Shown here: piece after piece, positions 41,228 through 49,700 of the stretch
Numbering within the stretch: position 1 is the first letter of the stretch
Layout: the number at the start of each line of letters is the position of its first letter
NCBI RefSeq assembly: GCF_001625365.1
Contig: NZ_LJJF01000002.1
Location: 434,001 to 498,000 of the forward strand
DNA: 64,000 nucleotides
Reading direction: 5' to 3'
Origin: Streptomyces sp. MJM8645
Lineage (GTDB): Bacteria > Actinomycetota > Actinomycetes > Streptomycetales > Streptomycetaceae
Made by a program: the position numbers and the translations under genes
The notes under the pieces: generated by a model
What the model was told of the DNA's origin: nothing
Seen by the model: the letters and a program-made list of their open reading frames with translations, nothing else
Databases searched by the model: none

Positions 41228-41563
41228 GGGCCCAACGGCTTCCGCCGTGAGTTCTCCGGACCGCGCCACGGGCCGGGTGCCGCCCTCGTCGTCACCACGG
41301 CCATCGCCGAGTCCACGCACACCCTCGGCATCATCCTGACCAACCACGCAGACACCCCCGTGACCGCCGACATCGACGACCGACTCGACCCCACCCGCGG
41401 GGAAACCCACACCGTGGACGTGGGCAGGACACTCACTCTCCAGCACGACACCGACGCCGCCCACGGCTGGTACGACCTCACCCTCACCGTCGACGGCGTG
41501 CCCTCCTACAGTCACCGCCTCGCCGGGCATCTGGAGGACGGCAAGGAGAGCATCGCCATGGGC
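41228..41563 (+). pseudogene. Phospholipase C C-terminal (DUF756-type) fragment
   Basis: An in-frame stretch encodes GPNGFRREFSGP, LGIILTNHADTPVTADIDDR and AAHGWYDLTLTVDGVPSYSH followed by RLAGHLEDGKES. This is the C-terminal beta-domain of actinomycete phosphocholine/non-haemolytic phospholipase C. The catalytic about 500 residues are absent. The frame stays open past the normal end by running antisense to the next gene. Confidence 0.7.
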
Positions 41564-41613
41564 CCGCCGCGAAACCTCTGGTCCCGGTGCACCGAGCTGG
41601 ACCGACCTTCGGG

Positions 41614-41652
41614 GATCGGTCCCCTCCCGGACAGCCGGAGAGGGGACCGATC
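41614..41652. terminator. Strong hairpin after the FMN-binding gene
   Basis: GATCGGTCCCCTCCCGG pairs with CCGGAGAGGGGACCGATC (one bulge) around ACAG. It is downstream of the minus-strand PSD/S10/FMN operon and also closes the phospholipase fragment on the other strand. Confidence 0.7.
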
Positions 41653-41737
41653 GGCCGTGCCGACGGGGTCAGTGCACCGTGTCCGCCTGGTCGGGGATCA
41701 CCGCCCCCCGGTCGCCCAGGACCGGGCCCGCCGACCT

Positions 41738-42481
41738 CTAGGTGGTCCTGCCGATGAGCCGCTGGACGGAGTCCGGCGGGGCGGCCTCCTTGTCCTTGAC
41801 ATGGGAGTCGGGGATCGCCGGCCCGTAGACCTGGCGCATCGGGAGCACACCGCCCCAGGCATTGCCGTGGTCCCAGTCCCAGTCCTCCTGGGTCTCGTGC
41901 TCCGGCTCGGCGGCGTTGTGCCGCTTGAGGCGCACCACCGTCGTGTTCTCCGTCAGGCTGATGGAGAGGACCCCGACGGTGGGGGTGTGCTGCTTGTCCG
42001 AGTCCAGTTCGCTGACCTTGCCGCCCTTGCCGTCCTTGATCGGGCGCAGCTCGGGCCACCGGCCCGGGATGACCTGATCGCTGAGCGCCTCGAACGCCTT
42101 CGCCCGGTCCGCCGGATCGACCGTCCGGGCGATGCCGTCCACCACCACGGAGCGGTAGTTGAGGGAGGTGCTGATCGCCGCCCGTCCGACGAGCAGGCCG
42201 TCGAGCACGGTGACGGCCAGGCAGACGTGGACCCCGGCGTCGTTCCACAGCTGCCGAAGTGAGGGCGCCAGCCCGGTCTGCGGCGGCCAGTAGACGGAGC
42301 CGTGCAGGTAGAGGCGCCGCTCGTCCCCCTCCTCGTGGTAGGCGTAGACCATGGGCACGCACCTCGGCCCGCCCGTTTCGGGGTCGACGTGGGCGAGGGT
42401 GCAGACGTAGGCCTGCTTGAGGACGGCTGTGGCCGCCGCCAGGTCGGCCGTCTCCTTCGTCCGCTTGAGGTGACCGCTCAT
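41738..42481 (-). CDS. Pyridoxamine 5'-phosphate oxidase-like FMN-binding protein
   Basis: Protein of 247 residues with a split-barrel fold. YVCTLAHVDPETGGPRCVPM, the RRLYLHGSVYW strand, VHVCLAVTVLDGLLVGRAA and SLNYRSVVVDGIARTV match the flavin-nucleotide-binding (Pyridox_ox_2-like) family. An additional about 80-residue C-terminal part holds the PTVGVLSISL and TVVRLKRH strands. It probably binds FMN or F420 and reduces or oxidises a small molecule. The start overlaps the S10 gene stop (ATGA); it is the last gene of the operon. Confidence 0.85.
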   Translation of the reverse strand: MSGHLKRTKETADLAAATAVLKQAYVCTLAHVDPETGGPRCVPMVYAYHEEGDERRLYLHGSVYWPPQTGLAPSLRQLWNDAGVHVCLAVTVLDGLLVGRAAISTSLNYRSVVVDGIARTVDPADRAKAFEALSDQVIPGRWPELRPIKDGKGGKVSELDSDKQHTPTVGVLSISLTENTTVVRLKRHNAAEPEHETQEDWDWDHGNAWGGVLPMRQVYGPAIPDSHVKDKEAAPPDSVQRLIGRTT

Positions 42482-43890
42482 CCGGTCTCCTTCTCGGCGT
42501 CCTCCTGGGCCTTGGCCAGGATGGCCTGGGCTGCGCTCTCGGGGTCCTGGCCGTGGAAGGGGCGGTCGAACAGCCAGTTGTAGAGCATCTCCCGGCAGAT
42601 CTGCGGCTGGTAGGCCGGCACTTCGTGCCCGGAGTCGGGCACCGCGACCTGGGTGACGTTGTTCAGGGTGCGGACGAAGCCCTTCGGGTGGCCCTGCGCC
42701 TGCTTCCAGATCAGCCGCGGGGCCTTCTGCCAGCCGTCCTTCATGATCTCGTCGAGGATCTCCTCGGTGCTCTGGTACCCGCAGGCGGTGTCGAAGTCCC
42801 CGGTGTAGAGCAGGACCTTGTAGTTCTCCTTCGCGTGGATGAGTTCGGTGTACAGCGGCGAGGCGTCCGCCATGTTGTCGGCCTTCAGCGCGATGGCCAC
42901 CGGACCGGAGTTGTCCTCGGACTTCCACTCGTGGTCGACGTGCAGGGCCTCCTTGACGGCGGCGTTGTTGAGGTAGGAGCGCAGTGCACCTGCGGACAGG
43001 TCCTCCCAGCGCCGTACGTCGTAGACGTCGAAGTCGCCTCCGTAGGCCAGGACCGCATCGACCAGGCCGTTTCCGAGGTCAGTGGCCTCCTTCATCCTGC
43101 CGCTGCTGATGGCCTCCTGGAAGTGCTTGTACGAGGATTCCAGGATGTCTTTCTGGCCCTTGCCGAGGAATCCGGACGCGTAGGCGTAGTCGATCATGAC
43201 GCGGATCGAGAGTTCCGGGGTGATCCAGCCGTTGCCTACGGAGATCCCCTTCAGATTGACGTGCGTTCCGGTCTTCGCGAGGTTCTTCTGCTGGATCTTC
43301 TGGGCGATGTACGGCACGTACTTGCCCGCGTAGCTCTCACCGCACACGTAGAGGGGGCACTGCTGGTACTCCGGGTACGTTTCGAGGAACTGAACCAGCG
43401 CCCGGTGGAACATCTCGCTGAGTTCGTCCTCGTCCTTGACGTACGTTCCCGACTTCTTGCAGTAGCTGTATCCCGCGCCGACCGGCTGGTCCCAGTAGAT
43501 GACGTGGGCTTCCTGGTTCCAGGAGTCGGGACTGATCGAAATGGTCCCGACAGCGTCGTCACCGATGCGCAGCGGCCCGTTCTCCAGGAACAGCCCCAGG
43601 AGCGACGAGGCGCCGGGACCGCCGTTGAGCCAGATCAGCAGAGGGGCCTTCTCGATCAGGTCCTTCTGCTTGTCGGCGTCGACGTGGGGATCGCAGGTCT
43701 GGCTCTCGAAGAACCAGTAGAACAAGCGGCTGCTTTCGTTGCCGGGGCCGTCGACGTCCGCGTACCCGGCGTAGGAGCGGACCGTCTTCGGGACTCCTTC
43801 GTCCTCCTTCTTCTCGGGGTCGGGATAGAAGTGGATCGTCTGGGTGTCGAAGGCGTTCGCCGGGATCGAGTAAACGGGCTGACGAAGCAT
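42478..43890 (-). CDS. S10 serine carboxypeptidase (carboxypeptidase Y/SCPL-like)
   Basis: Protein of 470 residues with all S10 landmarks: NGGPGASS (89-96, oxyanion hole), CGESYAGKYVPY (Ser186), LYTGDFDTACGY (Asp at 365-367) and VPDSGHEVPAYQP (His422). S10 enzymes remove C-terminal residues at acidic pH, and in plants some act as acyltransferases. No signal peptide is visible, which is unusual for the family, so it may act inside the cell. It lies between the PSD-like gene (27 bases upstream) and the FMN-binding gene (overlapping). Trimming or acylation of a metabolite or peptide is an inference from context. Confidence 0.92.
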   Translation of the reverse strand: MLRQPVYSIPANAFDTQTIHFYPDPEKKEDEGVPKTVRSYAGYADVDGPGNESSRLFYWFFESQTCDPHVDADKQKDLIEKAPLLIWLNGGPGASSLLGLFLENGPLRIGDDAVGTISISPDSWNQEAHVIYWDQPVGAGYSYCKKSGTYVKDEDELSEMFHRALVQFLETYPEYQQCPLYVCGESYAGKYVPYIAQKIQQKNLAKTGTHVNLKGISVGNGWITPELSIRVMIDYAYASGFLGKGQKDILESSYKHFQEAISSGRMKEATDLGNGLVDAVLAYGGDFDVYDVRRWEDLSAGALRSYLNNAAVKEALHVDHEWKSEDNSGPVAIALKADNMADASPLYTELIHAKENYKVLLYTGDFDTACGYQSTEEILDEIMKDGWQKAPRLIWKQAQGHPKGFVRTLNNVTQVAVPDSGHEVPAYQPQICREMLYNWLFDRPFHGQDPESAAQAILAKAQEDAEKETG

Positions 43891-43917
43891 GGTTCACTTT
43901 CCGTTTCGGGAGGGAGG

Positions 43918-45123
43918 TCAGGACGTCGGCGTGACGCGCCCGGGCAGCGGGCGGACGTAGCGCTCGAAGTGGCGCTCGGTGTGCGCGACCTCTTGGAGGA
44001 CCCCGATCCGCTGGCCCATGAGGAGCTGGAGCGCGGGGAACCGCTTCTCCTCGAACAGCAGGATGTTCAGTGAACCGCCGTACTGGAAGTAGCCGATCTC
44101 GTCGCCCTTCTTCACGTCGACCGGGTCCGACTCCGCCGTGATGTTGCGGAACGGATCGAGGAACCTCACGGAGCCGATCGAGTTGAGGCCGACGGGCACC
44201 AGGGCGACATAGCCTTCGCCGTCCGGTTCCCCGAGGTGGTCCACGTAGGGCGTCTTGATGATGGCGTATCCGCGGCGGAAGTCCTCGAACAGGCTGTAGT
44301 CGTACCCGTAGCCGACGTTCCCCTTGTTGAGCAGGTCGGGGAAGTCCCGAATCCCGTAGTAGACGCCGCCGACGTCGTCGCGGGCTTCGACCACCTCGCC
44401 GCCGACCGGGGCGTGGTAGCGGTGGTAGGTGTCAGGCATGAGGATGCACGACACGGCCGTGCCGCCGATGAACTTCTCGGCGTACTCGGAGCCGTCGAGC
44501 AGCCTGCTGACACTCATGGTCACGGCCGCCTTGATCGGGAGCGGCGTGTCGGGCGCCAGATTGTCGACGATCATGTTGATGACGCAGTCGGTCGGGGCGG
44601 TCACGACGCTGGGGTCGTCGGGGTGGTCGATCGGCCGCTTGCCGGGCTTCAGTTCCCTGATGAAGAACTTGTTGAGGGTCGACCAGTCCCCCTTCTTGAA
44701 GTCCTCCATCCGCTTCTCGCCGAGTTCGTCGATCCACTGCTGAACCAGTTTCTCGGAATCCTCGGAGTCCATCTGCCGGCCCTGCAGCTGCGTGAAGTCC
44801 GCCAGCACATCGCGCCCTGATTCGCTGGTCACGAATGCGAGTCCCGCGGCGTTCTCGTAGCTGATCCAGCTGAATTTGCGGATGTATTTCAGCCCGTCGG
44901 AGATGGGCTGCTTCCAACCCCAGTCGTACCATTCGACGAAGAATTCTGCCAGGGTCTTTCCGGTCGCCCCTCGCCAGTCCTTGTAGACGTCCGAGTCCGG
45001 GTACACCGTGGGCGGCGTCAAACCCCTGATCGCCGCATCGAACTTGCGCCTGAAATCGCTTTTCTCGTCGTCGTAGAGCGCCTCGACCTTCTTCTTGAAC
45101 TCCTTGATGTTCTGCGACTCCAT
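43918..45123 (-). CDS. Second phosphatidylserine decarboxylase-family protein
   Basis: Protein of 401 residues. An N-terminal about 140-residue helical region (KEFKKKVEALYDDEKSDFRR) precedes the PSD core: WSTLNKFFIRELKPGKRPID, VTAPTDCVINM, MPDTYHRYHAPVGGEVVEA and the self-cleavage motif QYGGSLNILLF. Ser351 of that motif should become the pyruvoyl cofactor. It has no membrane segment and, unlike classic PSDs, a GGS rather than LGS cleavage site. It is clearly different from the PsiD-like protein at 6385-7644. The substrate is unknown; an amino acid or carboxy-terminal residue is possible given the S10 partner. First gene of the operon; start follows GGAAGGACA. Confidence 0.85.
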   Translation of the reverse strand: MESQNIKEFKKKVEALYDDEKSDFRRKFDAAIRGLTPPTVYPDSDVYKDWRGATGKTLAEFFVEWYDWGWKQPISDGLKYIRKFSWISYENAAGLAFVTSESGRDVLADFTQLQGRQMDSEDSEKLVQQWIDELGEKRMEDFKKGDWSTLNKFFIRELKPGKRPIDHPDDPSVVTAPTDCVINMIVDNLAPDTPLPIKAAVTMSVSRLLDGSEYAEKFIGGTAVSCILMPDTYHRYHAPVGGEVVEARDDVGGVYYGIRDFPDLLNKGNVGYGYDYSLFEDFRRGYAIIKTPYVDHLGEPDGEGYVALVPVGLNSIGSVRFLDPFRNITAESDPVDVKKGDEIGYFQYGGSLNILLFEEKRFPALQLLMGQRIGVLQEVAHTERHFERYVRPLPGRVTPTS

Positions 45124-45553
45124 GTCCTGTGTCCTTCCGTTCGACGGGACCCCCTGGGCGCTGCCCTCTCACCAGTACGTCCCGCTCCCTGAAGAACCGC
45201 ACCTGCGGCTACTCCGTTCGTCTAAAAACCACCTCCGCCCGGCGGTACACCCCGCATCGCTCCCGGCTGCGGAGGGTCCTGAAGTGGCAGATCCGCAGGG
45301 GCACTTCGGCGCGAGAGGCCGATACCGGTGGTGGACGCGCCGGGCGGTCTCGGGCACCTGCGACCGCCCCGGTGGCGACCACCCGCCGTGATCCGAAAGG
45401 CGTGCCCCAGGTGCACACGAAGTCGGCCGGGCCGACTTCCTGTGCACCTTCCTCAGCATCCCCGATCAAAGATCGCCCGCAGCCACAAGCACCGGCTCGC
45501 GGCGGCGTTGCTCACCCCCACCCTGGCCAGCGGTCGGCTGGCGAAGGGCCGCC
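45124..45553. other. Gap upstream of the PSD/S10/FMN operon
   Basis: No supported gene. It holds the operon promoter (minus) and the 41-bp palindrome at 45409-45449, listed separately. Confidence 0.5.
45409..45449. repeat. 41-bp near-perfect palindrome
   Basis: Twenty-base arms (45409-45428 and 45430-45449) around a single G differ at one base pair; the outer part is AGGTGCACA. It could form a cruciform or a very stable hairpin. It may be a terminator, an operator or the end of a lost mobile element. Confidence 0.7.
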
Positions 45554-46087
45554 CGGTACCGGTACGCCCGGTACACCGCCAAGAAGCTCCGGGTGTGCGT
45601 GCCCGACCCGGAGCACTCCGCGTACTTCGACGGCTGGTACTGGCAGGACCCCACGGTGACCGACCAGGGCTCGCACATCGAGGGCATCGGCCGACCCAGG
45701 GTCGAAGCCTCGTTCGTACCCACCACGGTCAACCGCATGATCCGCGTCGCCGACGCGGCGTCGGTCGCCACCATGCGCTACCTCTCCGACCGGACGGAGT
45801 GGGGCATCCACGCCGGGCCCTCGACCGGAACCGGCGTGTTCAGCGCGATCCGGATCCTGCTCGGCATGAACGACGGCCACCAACTCGGAAGCGTCGCCAC
45901 CGTGATGTGCGACCCGGGCGACCGCTACACGAACGAGTACTACAACGACGCCTGGCCGGCGGATCAGAAGATCGTCTACAAGCCCTGGTACGCCACCATC
46001 AAGGACTTCTTCGAGAACGGCGTCTGGGCCCCGCCCACGTCCGTTCCCCCCACGCCTCGCCCCACGACGGCCATGTGGAACATGTAG
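45554..46087 (+). pseudogene. PLP-dependent cysteine synthase family, C-terminal half only
   Basis: The frame from 45554 encodes RYARYTAKKLRVCVPDPEHS, then FDGWYWQDPTVTDQGSHIEG (IGRP), ASVATMRYLSDR, GIHAGPSTGTGVFSAIRILL and VATVMCDPGDRYTNEYYND. This is the second half of the cysteine synthase/desulfhydrase family, including the G-S-T-G-T-like phosphate loop. The first half with the PLP lysine is missing. A GTG at 45593 would allow a 164-residue product, but it could not hold the cofactor covalently. Confidence 0.7.
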
Positions 46088-46105
46088 CACCTACGCGCCA
46101 ACGAG

Positions 46106-46141
46106 CGGGCCCGGAACGGCGATGGAACCGTTCCGGGCCCG
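46106..46141 (+). terminator. Hairpin after the cysteine synthase remnant
   Basis: CGGGCCCGGAACGG (46106-46119) pairs perfectly with 46128-46141. It lies 19 bases past the stop and is a terminator of the original gene. Confidence 0.7.
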
Positions 46142-46349
46142 TTCACGGATTCCCGTCGCGATCAGGACCGGCTCAGCCGCCGTCGCCCTTCACCAGCGGG
46201 ACCACCGCGCGGACCGCCAACGGCGGGAGGCCCGAGCTGACCGGCAGTCATGATTCCGGGACGCGGAGGCCGGCAGGCCTTTACGGTGAGCAGGCGGCAC
46301 CTCACAAGTGGTGCTCTGTTCGGGGGCTTTGACCAGATCCGGGGGGATC

Positions 46350-46721
46350 ATGGCGTACTTCGTGGAACTGCCCATCGGCTCGGTGAGCGAGGGCGAGGAC
46401 GTGGTCCGGGTGGAGATCGAGCAGGTCGGGGAAGGGCTGGTGCAGGTCGCCCGGCCCGGACAGGTGGTGGCTCGGGCGACCCGCTCGCTCGGGGACATGC
46501 TGGCCGGGGTGCGTCCGGTCGCACAGGACTTCATCGAGGGGTTCCGGGGCCTGGCGCACGCCCCGGACGAGATCAGCATCGAGTTCGGCCTGTCCTTGTC
46601 GGCCGAGGCCGACGTGGTGATCTCCAGCACCGCCGCAGAGGCCAACTTCAAGGTCTCGCTCACCTGGAACCGACAGGCCACCGAGGCATCGGCGCCTCCG
46701 GCGGCTTCGGACCCGGCCTAG
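46350..46721 (+). CDS. Trypsin-co-occurring (Trypco1, CU044_2847-type) protein
   Basis: Protein of 123 residues. AYFVELPIGSVSEGEDVVRVEI, ATRSLGDMLAGVRPVAQDF and EISIEFGLSLSAEADVVIS followed by EANFKVSLTW follow the Trypco1 pattern of a small beta-rich module. In predicted bacterial conflict systems this module accompanies a trypsin-like protease fused to a STAND NTPase, which is what the next gene encodes. The two genes share one base (TAGTG), so they are translationally coupled. Start at 46350 follows GGGGGGA. Its role is thought to be sensing or scaffolding; this is inference. Confidence 0.85.
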   Translation: MAYFVELPIGSVSEGEDVVRVEIEQVGEGLVQVARPGQVVARATRSLGDMLAGVRPVAQDFIEGFRGLAHAPDEISIEFGLSLSAEADVVISSTAAEANFKVSLTWNRQATEASAPPAASDPA

Positions 46722-49700
46722 TGTCCACGTCCCGCGCCGACGCCGTCGACGGGGCCGGGCCCGATGCGCTGGCCTCCGCCGTCGTCCGCATCCATGACCG
46801 TCGAGGCGTCCCGGTCGGCCTCGGCTTCCTGGTGACCGCCGATCGGATACTGACGTGTGCGCACGTGGTGTCCGCCGCGCTCGGCCTCCCTCCGGAAACC
46901 GAGCCGGATGCCGACGCCCGCGTCGACGTCGACCTCCCGCTGCTCGCCAACCCGCTGCTCACCGACCCGCTCGCCGCAGCCGACGGCACAGGCGGTACAG
47001 GCGGCACAGGCGGTACGCGCGTTCCCACGACTGTCGAACGGTGGGCGCCCGCCCACCCGCACGGCGCCGGGGACGTGGCCGTGCTGCACCTGTCCGCTCC
47101 ACTTCCGGGCGCCCGGCCGATCCGCATCGTGGAGTCCTCCGACGTCTGGGGACACACCGTGCGGGCGTACGGCCTGCCGAGCGGCCGCCCGGGCGGTGTC
47201 TGGCACTCCGGTGTCCTGAGGGCCCGGCAGGCCAACGGGTGGATCCAGGCCGACCTGGCCGCCAACGGCTACCGGGTCTCCCCCGGGTTCAGCGGCGGCC
47301 CGGTGTGGGACGAACAACTCGACGGTGTCGTCGGCATGATGGCGGTCGCGGAGACCGGCGACCCTCCATCCGGTTACCTCATCCCTGCCGAGGGCCTCGC
47401 CTCCGTATGGCCGGAGCTTCGCGAACTGGCGCTGCCGCCGTCACCGTTCCGGAGTCTGCGCCCGCTTCAGGAATCCGACGCCCCGGTCTTCCACGGCCGT
47501 CGGGCGGAGACGGCCGAAGTCACCGCCCTGGTCGCCCGGGAACGGTGGACCACCCTCGTCGGCCCCTCCGGTTCGGGCAAGTCCTCCCTCGCGATGGCCG
47601 GCGTCATACCCCGCCTGCACGCCCAGGGCATGACCGCCGTGGTGATCCGGCCCAACGCCGGCACCACCCCGCTGTCCGCGCTCGCCGCCGCGCTGTCTCC
47701 GCTGCTGGAACCGGATCTGACCGAACTCGGACGCCTCGAACGCCTTCCGGCGCTGGTCGGCCTGCTGCGCGCCCAGGGGCTCGGAGATCTCGCGGCTCTC
47801 CTGCTGGCCCGCCTCGGCACCGATCAACTGATCGTCGTGGTCGACCAGTTCGAGGAGATGCTCACCGGCGCCGACCCGGCGGCTGTCGATGAGTTGGCGG
47901 CCGTGCTGTTCGGCCCGTCGCTCCCTGGGACCGTGCACGTGCTCACCACCCTCCGGGCCGACTACTTGGAGGCCGCGCTGGCCCATCCGAGTCTTGGCCG
48001 GGCCTGCAGCCGGCAGGTCTACGCTCTGGGGCCGATGACCGGTGACCAGCTCCGGGAGGTCGTCACCGCACCGGTGGCGGCGATTCCGTCGGTTCGCTAC
48101 GAGGCCCACCTGGTGGACCGCATCCTGACCGATGCGGGCGGTGAGGCGGGTGCCCTGCCGCTCCTCGGCTTCACCCTCGACCTGCTGTGGAAGCGTCAGG
48201 CGGCCGGGGTTCTCAGCCACCGTGCGTACGAGGAGATCGGTCACGTCAGCGGAGCCCTCGGGGAGTACGCCGAGCAGGCCTGGGACAGACATGTCTCCGC
48301 CGGGGAGGAGCCGGCCGCCCGCCGGCTCTTCACCCGCCTCGTCCGCGTCCCCCTCGGCGCACCCGGTGCCACCCGCCGGACGGTTCCCCGCCAGGAGCTC
48401 GCCGAGGACGAATGGCACATCGCCCAACGTCTGGCCGGCACCCGGCTCCTGGTCATCGATCACAGTGCCGAGGGCGTCGAGACCGTTGAACTGGCCCACG
48501 AGGCCCTGATCACCGCCTGGTCCCGGCTGCGCGACTGGGTCGGCGAGGACCGTGCGTTCCTGGAGTGGCGGGAATCCGTCCGGCACGACCGCCGGCGCTG
48601 GGACCACGCCGGTCAACCCGCCGACCTGCTCCCCACCGGGCCCACCCTCGACACCGCCCGCACCTGGCAGCGCGAGCGCGGTGCCGAGCTGTCCGAAGCC
48701 GAACGCAGCTACCTCGAACTCGCGAGGAGGCACCACCGGGCCCGCGGCCGCCGGCGCCGCACCTTCCGGACCGTCCTCGTCGCAGTGATCACCGTCTCCC
48801 TCGCCCTGGGCGTACTGTTCGCCACGGCCCGCCGCGACGCCGCGGAGCGCCAGGCCGACTCCGACTCCCGCGCCCTCGTCCAGGCCTCCCAGGACGACAT
48901 GGCCTACGACCCGGTACGGGCCGTGATGATGGCCCTCGCCGCGTACCGGACGAAGCCCACGCCGGAGGCCCGGAACCAGTTGATGCGGCAGTACCTCCTC
49001 CGGGCCGGCGCGGACTCCCTGTTCTCGGGCATGTCCGGAACCGGCGGGACGTTCAGCACCAGCCGAGACGGTGACGTCGTCCTCTCCCGTGACGCCATGG
49101 CCCACGTCGTCCTGTTCGTCCGCGGCCGGGACGGCACCGTCCACAGCCGGCCGGTCCCGGCCCAGTACGCCTTCTACCTGATGGTCTCCCCGGACGGACG
49201 CCGAGCCGGATTCGTGGCCGACGACGGGACGGGAGGCTGGTTCGACGTCGACAAGGAGAGCACCGCGCCCATCGGCCAGGTGCACCAACTCCCCCGGGTG
49301 GACGGGGTTCTGCAGATCTCCTCGGCTCCTGCCGACGCGACCGCGATGTCACCCGACGGGCGCTACATCGCGGTTCCGACCCGCGACAGCCTGGTCTGGT
49401 GGGATCTGGACGCGGGGACGATCGCCGGCCGCGTTCCCGCACCTCAGAACATGGGAAGCGGGCTGTGGTTCGGCTCCGACGGGCATTCCCTGCTCGTGAG
49501 GACCAGCAACGGCAGTACCGGACTGGCCTCCGTGGACATGGCCGGCGGCGCCGCGCGGACCGTGGTGGTGCCTGCTGATCACCAAGGGATCCTGCCCTCC
49601 GGGGACCGGACCACCGTCGCCGTCGTCCAGACCCACGAATCCGGACAGGGCAGTGGCACGAAGAGCACCGTACGACTGATCCGGGTGTCCGACGGATCCG

